A program made the position numbers and the translations under genes. Below are positions 53,409 through 64,000 of a DNA stretch of 64,000 nucleotides, in pieces (within the stretch, counting starts at the first letter, position 1; every line of letters begins with the position of its first letter). The stretch comes from Thiobacillus denitrificans. Lineage in GTDB: Bacteria; Pseudomonadota; Gammaproteobacteria; Burkholderiales; Thiobacillaceae. The stretch covers positions 1 to 64,000 of the forward strand of contig DHHQ01000009.1 in NCBI GenBank assembly GCA_002403375.1, written 5' to 3'. The notes beneath the pieces are model-generated. The model had not been told where the DNA came from. It saw nothing but the letters and a program-made list of their open reading frames with translations, and searched no databases.

Positions 53409-53792
53409 TCAGTGCAGCACGAATCGAACGGTCACGGCGGACTTGCCAGGAATCTCGACAAGGGCAATCGCCTTGGCGCCCGCTGTCTTAAACTGCCCGA
53501 CGGCTTCCAACTTGTCGCCAGACGGCTTGAGCAGGGTTTCCTGTTTCACCCCACCGGCCAGCAGGGTTAGCTTGGCACTTGCCTTGGCGACATCAACCGG
53601 GTTGCCGTGGTCGCGCACATACAGGTTCAGGCTTTCAGACTTGGCGACCAGTTCGAAGTCCATATCCTTGGCCTCGACCACGATGCCACCATGCAGTGCT
53701 GCATGTTCGTGGGCGTGATCGTGACCGCTGGCTGCGAAGGCGGAGCCGGTCAGGCCAACGGTCAGGGCAACTAGAAAGTGAATCGGTTTCAT
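53409..53792 (-). CDS. Small exported His-rich protein following czcA
   Basis: A 127-aa periplasmic protein. The ATG at 53792 has aaggaag 5 nt upstream. Seen: a signal peptide (HFLVALTVGLTGSAFAASG), a metal-binding-looking N-terminus GHDHAHEHAALHGG, and a beta-rich domain (MDFELVAKSESLNLYVRDHGNPVD). It resembles metal-handling periplasmic proteins of RND operons. Likely a metallochaperone, but no named family. Confidence 0.65.
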   Translation of the reverse strand: MKPIHFLVALTVGLTGSAFAASGHDHAHEHAALHGGIVVEAKDMDFELVAKSESLNLYVRDHGNPVDVAKASAKLTLLAGGVKQETLLKPSGDKLEAVGQFKTAGAKAIALVEIPGKSAVTVRFVLH

Positions 53793-53833
53793 GGAGCTTC
53801 CTTTCATTGAAGTGAGTGAACAAGGGTTGAGCA

Positions 53834-56953
<3,120 letters not shown>

Positions 56954-56965
56954 TTCAGCCTCCCG

Positions 56966-58075
56966 TTAGCGGACCTGGTTAACCAGGGTCGCGGCGCGGA
57001 CCACTACCCGGTCGCCGGCTCGCAGGCCGGAAGTTACCGCCACGTTTGCGCCGTCGAGCGGTTCCACCGTCACCGTGCGGGGTTCGAAGCGCTCGGGGGC
57101 GGTCTTGACCCAGACGATGGTCTGGTTGGAGGGGTTCTTCACCAGCGCCGCCGCTGGCACGCGGAAGCCTTGCACCGTGCTCCGGGTCAACGCGAACACC
57201 TTGACCGGCTGGCCGACCGCCAGGCTGGACAGGGCATCGCCCTCGCCGCGGAACATCAGCGGCAGGGCCTGTTCGCGCAGGCTGCGGGCGGCGCCGACGA
57301 AAGTCAGCGGCACCTGCGCATCACCAACCGCGAGGCTGCCGGAGACCACGTCCAGGGCCTGCCCGGTGTCGTAGGCCAGCGCCTCGACGTGCAGGCGGTT
57401 CGGATCGACCACTTCGAACACCGCTTCGCGTGCCTCGACCACCTGCCCGGCTACCGCATTGCTCATCGCCACGATTCCGGCCACCGGCGCGACGAGCGTG
57501 TCGCGGTTGGAAAGTCCGGCACCCAACGCAGTAATGCGCCCGCTGAGGCTTTCGACCTCGCTTTCGGCGGCCTCGATTTCCTTGCGCGGAATCGTGTCGG
57601 CCAGTTCCTTCAGGCGGGCCAGCCGCTTCATGGCCAGGCCCTTGGCCGCTCGCAGTTCCGCCAGTTGCGCGGATTGGTTGGAGCGTTCGATCATCCCAGC
57701 GGCCGGCACCACATAGGCCAGCACCTCGCCTTTGCGAACACGTTGTCCGATGTTGGGGAAACCGCGCGGACCTGCTTCAAGCCGGCCCGCGATGAGGGCC
57801 TGCACCTTGCCGCCGGCATTGGGGTCCATGACGACCTTGCCGGCCAGCTCGAAGGTGCGGGGCAGTGCACCGCTTTCCACGGGCAACGTGCGCACGCTGA
57901 TCTGGCGCTGCGCTGGCTTGGGCAGGAAGACACCGCCATCCGGCAGGCGCTTTGGACCGCTGCTGTTGGTGGCTGGCGGAGCGTCACCGTGATCGTGGCC
58001 GTCACCGGCGAAAGCCGTCGACATGGCCATCGCCAGGCTGAGCCAGAGAACAGGAATCAGAGTGCGCGGCTTCAT
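56966..58075 (-). CDS. czcB: Metal-RND periplasmic adaptor (CzcB/CusB family)
   Basis: A 369-aa membrane-fusion protein. The ATG at 58075 has ggaggt 6 nt upstream. Seen: a signal peptide (LIPVLWLSLAMAMSTAFAGDG), a His-rich start GHDHGDAPPA of the mature protein, lipoyl/coiled-coil region (KGEVLAYVVPAAGMIERSNQSAQLAELRAAKGLAMKRL), and a C-terminal barrel with VRAATLVNQVR. It pairs with czcA 12 nt downstream. The preceding gene overlaps its start by 4 nt. Confidence 0.88.
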   Translation of the reverse strand: MKPRTLIPVLWLSLAMAMSTAFAGDGHDHGDAPPATNSSGPKRLPDGGVFLPKPAQRQISVRTLPVESGALPRTFELAGKVVMDPNAGGKVQALIAGRLEAGPRGFPNIGQRVRKGEVLAYVVPAAGMIERSNQSAQLAELRAAKGLAMKRLARLKELADTIPRKEIEAAESEVESLSGRITALGAGLSNRDTLVAPVAGIVAMSNAVAGQVVEAREAVFEVVDPNRLHVEALAYDTGQALDVVSGSLAVGDAQVPLTFVGAARSLREQALPLMFRGEGDALSSLAVGQPVKVFALTRSTVQGFRVPAAALVKNPSNQTIVWVKTAPERFEPRTVTVEPLDGANVAVTSGLRAGDRVVVRAATLVNQVR

Positions 58076-58632
58076 GCGACACCTCCAAGGCGCGGGGCGC
58101 GCATGCGACGTATCAGCCAGATCAGGCCAACCAGACCTATGCCGGCTGCGGCTATCCAGTAGGCATACTCTTCCCATCCGTGCGCATGGGCGGCCTCTCC
58201 AGCCTCCTCTTCCGCTTCATGCACATCGAGTTCGCCGGCCAGTAGATCAGTTTCCCCGCCGGCCATGACGGTCGCTGCGACCGGGATTTCCCCCGGTTCG
58301 GGCGCCTTGGACAAGGTGGCTTCGAATAGTCCTTCGCCGTGCGCCTCGACGGGAACCTTGACCCCGCCGAGTTCAAGTTCGAGCTTGGCGTCCTTGACCG
58401 GGCTGTTGTCGGCGGCGCGGTCTAGATACAGCGTCAGGTGTTTGTCGTCGAGCACGCCGACCAGTTCGAACAGTTCAGAGACGGCAGTGAAGCGGGGCAG
58501 AGCCGGTCCGGCCATGGCGGCTGGCGCGTCACCGTGGTCGTGGCCCTCGCCGGCCCAGGCCGGCCATGCGGCAGACAGCATCAGCGCTGCCAGGATGGGG
58601 GTGGATTTCATGTTCATGTTCCTCATGTTCAT
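58072..58632 (-). CDS. His-tagged membrane-anchored periplasmic protein in the efflux operon
   Basis: A 186-aa protein. Seen: a signal peptide (TPILAALMLSAAWPAWAGEG), a mature N-terminus GHDHGDAPAAM almost identical to that of czcB next door, a periplasmic beta domain, an acidic stretch (DVHEAEEEAGEAAHAHGWEE) and a C-terminal transmembrane helix (YWIAAAGIGLVGLIWLIRRMRA). Overlaps czcC by 4 nt upstream and czcB by 4 nt downstream. Possibly a metal-sensing or delivery protein of the pump. Confidence 0.65.
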   Translation of the reverse strand: MNMRNMNMKSTPILAALMLSAAWPAWAGEGHDHGDAPAAMAGPALPRFTAVSELFELVGVLDDKHLTLYLDRAADNSPVKDAKLELELGGVKVPVEAHGEGLFEATLSKAPEPGEIPVAATVMAGGETDLLAGELDVHEAEEEAGEAAHAHGWEEYAYWIAAAGIGLVGLIWLIRRMRAPRLGGVA

Positions 58633-59891
58633 TCGGGTAACAGGCCCAAGGCCTGGCGCAGAGCGGACACCTCAGCGGCCAATTCAACGCGGGCGCGGGC
58701 GGCTTCACGCTCGGCCTCGGAGGCCTCTAGCTCGATGCGCAAACGGGTGGGGAGATCGGTCTCGCCGAGCCTGAAGGACTTCTCGAAAAATGCCCGCGAC
58801 TCGCCCGCAAGCCGCGCCCGCTGTTCGGCGGCAGCGAGCCGGGCGCGGGCTGCTTCCTCGCGCAAACGCGCGGCGTCGATCCTGGCCTCGACGCGATCCC
58901 TTTCGACAACCAGTTGGGCCTCTGCCTCGATTTCGTCCGCTGACGCTGTGGCCATGCGGGCCCGCTGGCGGCTGTCCGAGCCGAAAGGGATGCGCATGCC
59001 CAGCGTGATGGTTTGGGAATAGTCCTCCCCGGAAGTTGCGCGCTCGCTCGTGGTGGCTAACTGCAACTCGGGATTGGCCCGGCTTTGCACCCCGGCCAAT
59101 GCCTTGGTGCGACGCGCCGTCTCGACCCGGTCAGATGTCTCACGCAACAGCGGGTGCATTGCCTCGATTGCAGTATTGGGTGCGGGCTCAGTGGCTTCGA
59201 ACATCAAGCCCGCGGCCGGCAGGCCGGTGAGCGAACGCAGTCGTTGCGACGCCTCAGCCAACGTGCCGCGCGCTCGCGCAACTTCACCGACAGCACTTGC
59301 CACGGCGGCGGCGGCCTGGTGGCCATCGGCGCGCGACAGGTCGCCTGCGCTGACTCGCCGGGCCACGTCGGCGGCTAGCCGTTCGGCATTTTGCCGGCGG
59401 CTCTCGGCAGCATCCAGGTCGATGCGAGCCATGGCCAAGGACCACCAGGCTTCGCGCACTTCGCCAGCCATATGCAGACGTGCCGCAGTCAAACGACTGC
59501 TCAACGCCGTGCTTTCAGCTTCGACCACAGTCCTCAGACTGGCTCGCTCCCCCGGCAGCCAGAGCGGCATGGCGAGGCCGGCTCCGTATTCGCGGCTGCC
59601 TTGATCGCGGTTGAGTTGATCGGTTTTGTAGGCGAATTCCAGGCTGGGCGGTTCCGCCAGCCAGCTTGCGGCAACATCACGGCGCGCCTCCAACGCGGCG
59701 CGCCGTGATCCAGCGGCGCGTGCCTCCGGATGCCGCGCCCAGGCTGCCTCGAAAACCTGCTTCAGTGTGATGGTTGCCGCCTGCCCATTTATGCTTGGCG
59801 CGGGCGGCTGAGCGGTAGCTGTTGGAAGCTGCGCTGCCAACGCCAGCGCCAGGAGGGACATGCGCCCTCCAGAGCGGGAAAAAAATTTCAT
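58629..59891 (-). CDS. czcC: Outer-membrane channel CzcC/CusC-type (TolC family)
   Basis: A 420-aa outer-membrane factor. Seen: a signal peptide (GGRMSLLALALAAQLPTATAQ), and helical TolC halves (EVREAWWSLAMARIDLDAAESRRQNAERLAADVARRVSAGDLSRADGHQAAAA, LETGLPAAG-type loop, and a C-terminal helix with LEASEAEREAARARVELAAEVSALRQALGLLPE). Shorter than TolC and typical of metal RND systems. Confidence 0.86.
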   Translation of the reverse strand: MKFFSRSGGRMSLLALALAAQLPTATAQPPAPSINGQAATITLKQVFEAAWARHPEARAAGSRRAALEARRDVAASWLAEPPSLEFAYKTDQLNRDQGSREYGAGLAMPLWLPGERASLRTVVEAESTALSSRLTAARLHMAGEVREAWWSLAMARIDLDAAESRRQNAERLAADVARRVSAGDLSRADGHQAAAAVASAVGEVARARGTLAEASQRLRSLTGLPAAGLMFEATEPAPNTAIEAMHPLLRETSDRVETARRTKALAGVQSRANPELQLATTSERATSGEDYSQTITLGMRIPFGSDSRQRARMATASADEIEAEAQLVVERDRVEARIDAARLREEAARARLAAAEQRARLAGESRAFFEKSFRLGETDLPTRLRIELEASEAEREAARARVELAAEVSALRQALGLLPE

Positions 59892-60004
59892 ACGATGCCC
59901 CGTCCTGATGCAGCCGCCAAAGTGAAAGGCGGCCGGGATTTACGAGAAATCCGGCGGGATCGTCAAATCGAGTGTTACGGTTGAAACGTCAACCCGCCGG
60001 GGTA

Positions 60005-60352
60005 TCAGGCGAGGTCGGAGAGCGGAGGACGGAACAGGGAACCGAGCGGCGGTTCGGGAAGCGTGGTCCGATAGGGGGTGGCATTGTGGCCGCCACAAAT
60101 CGGCGTGGCTGCATGGTCAACGGGAATGACAACCTGAACGTAATGTGCGTGACAGCTTGGGCAATCAGCATCGAAGTCTGAATCGGCTGGATCACTGCCA
60201 CCAAGGTCTGCGCTGGCCTGATGATCATGTGCATGATGGCCGACGTGCTGCTGCGCCTTGCTTTCTGTTTCATGCTGGCAATAGGCTGCCACGGCCGCAG
60301 TGGACCACTGCAACGGCAAAACAATCAGAAAGAAGATAATCAGCTTACGCAT
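60005..60352 (-). CDS. CzcI-like metal-resistance periplasmic protein
   Basis: A 115-aa protein with a signal peptide (LIIFFLIVLPLQWSTAAVAAYCQ) and a Cys/His-rich mature part: QHVGHHAHDHQASADLGG, DADCPSCHAHYVQVV, ATPICGGHNATPY. This is the layout of the CzcI family, thought to regulate or assist Czc efflux. The start lies 13 nt inside the CDF gene upstream. Confidence 0.78.
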   Translation of the reverse strand: MRKLIIFFLIVLPLQWSTAAVAAYCQHETESKAQQHVGHHAHDHQASADLGGSDPADSDFDADCPSCHAHYVQVVIPVDHAATPICGGHNATPYRTTLPEPPLGSLFRPPLSDLA

Positions 60353-60978
60353 GCCGGGGATGCTAACTCAGCACGGGCCTGTCGCACAACCACGACCGAG
60401 GCGGTCAGCGCCAAAGTCGCCATCACGCCCGCCACGAACAGGTCGGGCCAGGCCGTGCCGGTGCCGAACACACCCAAAGCGGCAATGGCCACTGCCACGT
60501 TGCCAATGGCGTCGTTGCGGCTGCATAGCCACACGGAGCGCATGTTGGCGTCGCCGTTGCGGAAAGTATAGAGAAGAATCGCCACGCCAACGTTGACCGC
60601 CAAAGCCAAGAGCGCCACCAGACCCATGGTCATCGGCTCGGGCGGGACGCCCAGCGCGGCGGCCCAGGCCGTCTTGGCCAGCACCAGCACACCGTATGCA
60701 CCCATGGTGAGCCCCTTGATCAAGGCCGCGCGGGCCCGCCAGGCCAAACCCATAGACAAGACCGCTAGAGATATTCCGTAGTTGGCGGCGTCCCCTGCGA
60801 AGTCCACCGCGTCCGCCAACAGGGACACCGACCCCGATTTCAGGCCGCCGGCGATTTCTACGACAAACATCACGGCATTGAGAAACAGCGCCACCCACAG
60901 CGCACGACGATAACGCGGCGACACGGCGGTATTGGATGATTTACAACTTTCGGTGCAAGAGCAACCTGGCATTGCCAT
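60340..60978 (-). CDS. CDF-family cation transporter (CzcD-like)
   Basis: A 212-aa cation-diffusion facilitator with an N-terminal Cys-rich segment (MPGCSCTESC) and six predicted helices. Seen: ALWVALFLNAVMFVVEIAGGLKSGSVSLLADAVDFAGDAANY, where the Asp residues (LLADAVDFAGD) form the zinc site; VPPEPMTMGLVALLALAVNVGVAILLYTF; SRNDAIGNVAVAIAALGVFGT with the second site. Shorter than typical CDF proteins (about 300 aa): the long cytoplasmic domain is missing. First gene of the efflux operon, from the divergent MerR-controlled promoter. Confidence 0.84.
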   Translation of the reverse strand: MAMPGCSCTESCKSSNTAVSPRYRRALWVALFLNAVMFVVEIAGGLKSGSVSLLADAVDFAGDAANYGISLAVLSMGLAWRARAALIKGLTMGAYGVLVLAKTAWAAALGVPPEPMTMGLVALLALAVNVGVAILLYTFRNGDANMRSVWLCSRNDAIGNVAVAIAALGVFGTGTAWPDLFVAGVMATLALTASVVVVRQARAELASPACVS

Positions 60979-61008
60979 GTCCTCGGTGAAAAGATGACCA
61001 CATTTGAA

Positions 61009-61029
61009 ACCCTGGAGCCGCTCCGGGGT
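61009..61029. promoter_or_regulatory. PbrR/CadR-type operator between divergent genes
   Basis: Palindrome ACCCTGGAG-CCG-CTCCGGGGT (one mismatch), the standard operator shape for lead/cadmium MerR proteins. On the minus strand it lies in a 19-bp spacer between TTGACC and TCAAAT, the long-spacer promoter that MerR activators twist open. It serves the CDF-czc operon and lies 39 nt before the regulator gene. Confidence 0.75.
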
Positions 61030-61067
61030 CAAGAGGGTAAAGTCTTGCTGTTGATTGGAGTGAAACC

Positions 61068-61493
61068 ATGCGCATCGGTGATCTGGCGAAAGCCACCGGG
61101 GTGGATATCGAGACCATCCGCTATTACGAAAAGGTCGGGCTGCTGCCCGAGCCAGGACGCGAGGCCAACGGCTACCGAACCTACCGGCAGGCGCATCTGG
61201 AACAACTGGCCTTCATCCGGCATTGCCGGGCATTGGACATGCCCCTGGAGTCGATCCGGCGCCTGCTGGGTTTCGTCGCCCACCCCGAGGCGGAATGCGG
61301 CGACATCAACCAGTTGATCGAAGCCCAACTTGCGCGAGTTCGGGCGCGGCTCAACAGCTTGCGCGCACTGGAGAGCCAACTTGCCTCGCTGCGGGCTCAA
61401 TGTGGAGAAAACCACAGCGCCAGGGAATGCGGCATCCTGCATGAGTTGGTGGCAGCGGCGCATGGCGAGCCGTGTGCGTGTCATTCCAGGTAA
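61068..61493 (+). CDS. MerR-family Pb(II)/Cd(II)-responsive regulator (PbrR/CadR type)
   Basis: A 141-aa MerR regulator. Seen: DNA-binding MRIGDLAKATGVDIETIRYYEKVGLLPEPGREANGYRTY (1-39), the dimerisation helix, and metal-binding Cys77 (AECGD), Cys112 (QCGEN) and Cys121 (RECGI), followed by a tail with CACHSR. The Cys spacing fits lead/cadmium sensors, not zinc or mercury types. Divergent from the CDF-czc operon and next to its operator. Confidence 0.9.
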   Translation: MRIGDLAKATGVDIETIRYYEKVGLLPEPGREANGYRTYRQAHLEQLAFIRHCRALDMPLESIRRLLGFVAHPEAECGDINQLIEAQLARVRARLNSLRALESQLASLRAQCGENHSARECGILHELVAAAHGEPCACHSR

Positions 61494-61688
61494 TGCCGGG
61501 TGGCTCCAGCGGCCCGAGGCAAGAGTCCGACTATGCCCAAACTGCGTTGATTACTTCAATCAGATTGCCGCTAGACAGAGCTGTCTGGCTGCCACAGATG
61601 CAGAATAATCACTGCCCAAACGTAGACTATAGTTCGAGTTGGCATTATTGGGTCATGTAGCGTTTCCAACCGCAAAGGAGAATCGATC

Positions 61689-62189
61689 ATGAATAAGTCA
61701 GTCTTGACAGTCTCATTGGCCGCTGTTCTGTTTTTGGCGGTACCCGCTCTAGCCGAGCAGCCACCTTCCGCTACTAAGAATCAGGGAGCTCCTGATGTCG
61801 CAAAATTCGACAAGCAGATGGCACAGGCGCAGGAAAACATGAAGAGGATGCAGGAGCAGATGGACAAAATCCGTCAGACTCAAGACCCGCAGACGCGACA
61901 AAAGCTGCTCCAGGATCACTGGGCCACCATGCAGAACAATATGCAGATGATGCACGGCATGTGGGGGCCGGGTGGCGGAATGGGCTGCTGTATGGGTGGC
62001 CCGGGGATGGGGCCTGGCATGATGATGGGTGGGCCGATGATGGGGTGGGGACAAATGGGCGGCTACTACTCCAAGCTCACCCCGGAGCAATTGAAGCAAC
62101 GCCAGTACATGATGGATCAATACGTGCCCATGCAGCAGATGATGATGGATCACATGATGCAACACCAGCAATACATGTGGATGAAGTGA
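61689..62189 (+). CDS. Exported Met/His-rich protein
   Basis: A 166-aa periplasmic protein with a signal peptide (SVLTVSLAAVLFLAVPALAE), a coiled-coil stretch (VAKFDKQMAQAQENMKRMQEQMDKIRQTQDPQTRQKLLQDHWATMQNNMQMMHGMWG) and a Gly/Met-rich segment GGMGCCMGGPGMG, then a Met-dense tail (MMMDHMMQHQQYMWMK). Methionine clusters bind Cu(I)/Ag(I), so a copper or silver buffering role is inferred. The ribosome site aaggag lies 7 nt before the ATG. Confidence 0.7.
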   Translation: MNKSVLTVSLAAVLFLAVPALAEQPPSATKNQGAPDVAKFDKQMAQAQENMKRMQEQMDKIRQTQDPQTRQKLLQDHWATMQNNMQMMHGMWGPGGGMGCCMGGPGMGPGMMMGGPMMGWGQMGGYYSKLTPEQLKQRQYMMDQYVPMQQMMMDHMMQHQQYMWMK

Positions 62190-62289
62190 GGCGCGAGACT
62201 GCCGTCTAACCTGGCAGTCACCGGACCTGTGCGAAAAGCCGCGCAGGCCGGTTACTTCTACGTTGAACGGCGCTTTGACTGCTTATGGC

Positions 62290-62315
62290 CTGCGAATTCA
62301 ACCGGTGGATGCAAC
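62290..62315. repeat. IS30 element left terminal inverted repeat
   Basis: 26-bp arm (starts ctgcgaattc, ends gatgcaac) that matches the right end perfectly in inverse orientation. Confidence 0.9.
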
Positions 62316-62351
62316 ACACTAGAAACTGCGCAAGCAGAAGGAGTGTTGCAG

Positions 62352-63511
62352 ATGAAACGAAGACCTCGGATCTATTACACGGAAAGCCAGAAAGCGCTGA
62401 TGTGGGAGCGCTGGCGGAAAGGAGACTCTCTCCAGCAGATCGCCCAATTGTTTGATCGAAATCACTCGTCGGTAGAACGCATTCTGGCAGAGACAGGCGG
62501 GATACAACCGGCCCAACGACACCGGTCGAGATTAGCGCTAACTTTGGCTGAACGAGAAGAGATATCGCGTTCTGTGGTTACGGGTCAGTCGATCCGTTCA
62601 ATAGCTACATCACTCGGGCGAGCCCCCTCCACCATCAGCCGAGAGATCAATCGCAACGGTGGCCAGGAATACTATCGGGCGAGTCAGGCTGACCAAGCCG
62701 CCTGGGACCGGGCGTGTCGCCCCAAGATATGTAAATTGGCGGAGAATCGAACGCTGGCGCACATCGTGGCAAACAAGCTCCAATCACTGTGGTCGCCGGA
62801 GCAGATTGCCGGGTGGCTGAAGCACATCTATCCAGACGACACGAGCAGTCAGTGTCACACGAGACCATTTATCGCAGCCTCTTCATACAGGCCAGAGGCC
62901 CCCTGAAGAAGGAGTTGCTGGCGCATTTGCGGCGTACACGAGTCATGCGCCGTTCGCGTCATCACACCCAGAAGACAGACAATCACGGCAGAATCACTGA
63001 CACGGTGTCGATTAGTGAGCGTCCGGCCACGGTTGAAGATCGGGCAGTACCGGGTCACTGGGAAGGTGATCTGCTATGCGGCAGCAAGAACAGTCAGATT
63101 GCGACTCTTGTCGAACGTCAGTCACGCTACGTGATGCTGGTGAGGCTCACCACTAAAGATTCGGAGACGGTCACCAACGCGTTGATCAAAAGCGCTCGCA
63201 AGTTACCGCAGGAACTCTACAAGTCGCTGACCTGGGATCGAGGGACAGAGATGGCCGCCCACAAGCGCTTCACCTTGGCGACCGACATCAAGGTCTACTT
63301 CTGTGATCCTTACCACCCTTGGCAGCGTGGGACGAATGAGAATACGAATGGGCTATTGAGGCAGTATTTCCCCAAGGGCATCGACCTCTCGGCCTACTCG
63401 CAAGCCAAGCTCAATGCCGTAGCGCGGAAATTGAATGAGCGTCCGAGGAAAACACTAAACTACGAAACGCCCGCCGAACGATTTCACCAATCCGTTGCAT
63501 CCACCGGTTGA
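62352..63511 (+). pseudogene. IS30 transposase with frameshift
   Basis: The N-terminal HTH part reads from 62352 (MKRRPRIYYTESQKALMWERW, then a second HTH RSIATSLGRAPSTISREINRNGG) to about 62850 in one frame. The DDE core continues in the next frame from SVSHETIYRSLFIQARG, with catalytic Asp in HWEGDLL, Asp in LTWDRGTEM and Glu in RGTNENTNGLLRQYFPKG. Ends at VASTG, inside the right repeat. A one-base indel near 62846-62850 joins the two. IS30 elements do not normally use frameshifting, so the gene is probably broken. Confidence 0.82.
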
Positions 63512-63519
63512 ATTCGCAG
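63494..63519. repeat. IS30 element right terminal inverted repeat
   Basis: 26-bp arm, exact reverse complement of the left end; the last codons of the transposase lie inside it. Confidence 0.9.
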
Positions 63520-63896
63520 CCGAAGACCTGACATATGGAACGGCCAGCCTGACCGGCAGCTTCGGCCGAGGAGCAGAAGACCACGCCGATTTTACGACCG
63601 ACCCCTTACTGACCTGCTCCGGACGCCCAGTAACGCATTTTTCCCACACCGCCAATGGCAGTACCTGACCGATTTTTATCTGACAGAGGCGACCTGTACT
63701 TTCAATGTTTTTCAGGCCAAGTCTGAGCCTTTACTCTCAAAAGCTTTTGGTGATTTCCGCTAGGACGCAAACTGGTGGGCGCTCTTTGTCCAGCCATTTA
63801 TAGACCTTAACCAGTAAGCATTTCCCCTTCAGCCCCCCGTATTCCTTTGTGTTCGCGTCTATTCAAGCGAACAAGCCCTTTCGGGTAAGTCCCTTG

Positions 63897-63920
63897 GCCC
63901 TTCTTGGGCTTTCTTTTTTT
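63897..63920 (+). terminator. Possible terminator in the element
   Basis: gccc-ttctt-gggc followed by tttcttttttt. The stem is only 4-5 bp but the T-run is strong. Confidence 0.35.
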
Positions 63921-63956
63921 GGGCAACCGATAATTTTATCCATTTCTGATTTTATT

Positions 63957-63975
63957 TTCAGCAATCAATCAAAAA
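63957..63975 (+). repeat. 19-bp inverted repeat, right copy
   Basis: TTCAGCAATCAATCAAAAA, identical to the reverse complement of 44806-44824. Both sit in AT-rich non-coding DNA and point outward from the cargo block between them. Confidence 0.7.
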
Positions 63976-64000
63976 AACATTCTTTTGATTTCCGCTGGAA

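Larger units (their letters stand above)
62290..63519 (+). mobile_element. IS30-family insertion sequence, about 1.23 kb
   Basis: Perfect 26-bp terminal inverted repeats enclose one transposase gene of the IS30 family. No target-site duplication is obvious at the flanks. Inserted 101 nt after the Met-rich gene. Confidence 0.9.
63520..64000. other. Non-coding AT-rich region to the window end
   Basis: No gene supported. Contains a possible terminator at about 63897-63920 and the right 19-bp repeat. A related motif tttccgct follows a tttgg/tttga stretch at 63751-63764 and again at 63984-63996. Likely a regulatory region of the element's next module. Confidence 0.45.

Noticed and set aside
63455..63655. 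Minus-strand 66-aa frame at the end of the IS30 element
   Set aside because: It runs through the terminal repeat and has no family resemblance.

Overview
The window is 64 kb of very GC-rich DNA that fits a chemolithotrophic, sulfur-oxidising betaproteobacterium of the Thiobacillus type. That placement is inferred from an aprMBA adenylylsulfate reductase operon, a HiPIP and a rhodanese/metallo-beta-lactamase sulfur-transfer protein. No rRNA or tRNA was seen to confirm it.

Chromosomal part (1-39.28 kb). A plus-strand block at 0.4-13.9 kb encodes a Tat-exported multicopper oxidase, a SCO-type copper chaperone, a 1943-residue animal-type heme peroxidase with RTX repeats, and a complete type I secretion system (ABC, HlyD, TolC). 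The peroxidase architecture is that of the MopA manganese-oxidising peroxidases, so the block is a candidate extracellular oxidation (possibly Mn(II)) locus. Next come a short glycogen phosphorylase, RNA 3'-phosphate cyclase (rtcA), a GYD protein and a GNAT acetyltransferase. A minus-strand operon with a minimal SufC/SufB-like pair, an unknown protein and an exported intradiol dioxygenase is divergent from aprM-aprB-aprA. After a VOC protein with an unusual C-terminal domain and a rhodanese-MBL protein there is a bacterial NHEJ locus (DUF504, LigD, Ku, a MerR/TPR protein, DUF72). The rest is small envelope and redox genes: HiPIP, a TPR protein, BON and SYLF proteins.

A near-perfect dif (XerCD) site lies at 39,276-39,303. 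Immediately after it base composition drops and every gene becomes accessory, so this looks like one end of an integrative element that uses XerCD, as the gonococcal genetic island does. The element-side genes are a DUF4400 membrane protein, the TraD coupling protein, a MobH-type TraI relaxase and a small unknown gene, all on the minus strand.

Upstream of the transfer genes, on the same strand, lies a complete type I Wadjet anti-plasmid operon (jetA-jetB-jetC-jetD). It is preceded by a BrxR-like WYL regulator with a repeated palindromic half-site in its promoter. A minus-strand terminator separates this from a heavy-metal efflux operon: CDF transporter, CzcI-like protein, CzcC, a His-tagged membrane protein, CzcB, CzcA and two small exported proteins. 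A divergent PbrR/CadR-type MerR regulator with a classical operator controls that operon. A methionine-rich exported protein and an IS30-family element with a frameshifted transposase follow. A 19-bp AT-rich sequence occurs in inverted orientation at 44.8 kb, upstream of the transfer genes, and at 63.96 kb, bracketing the defence and metal cargo. The element continues past the window.
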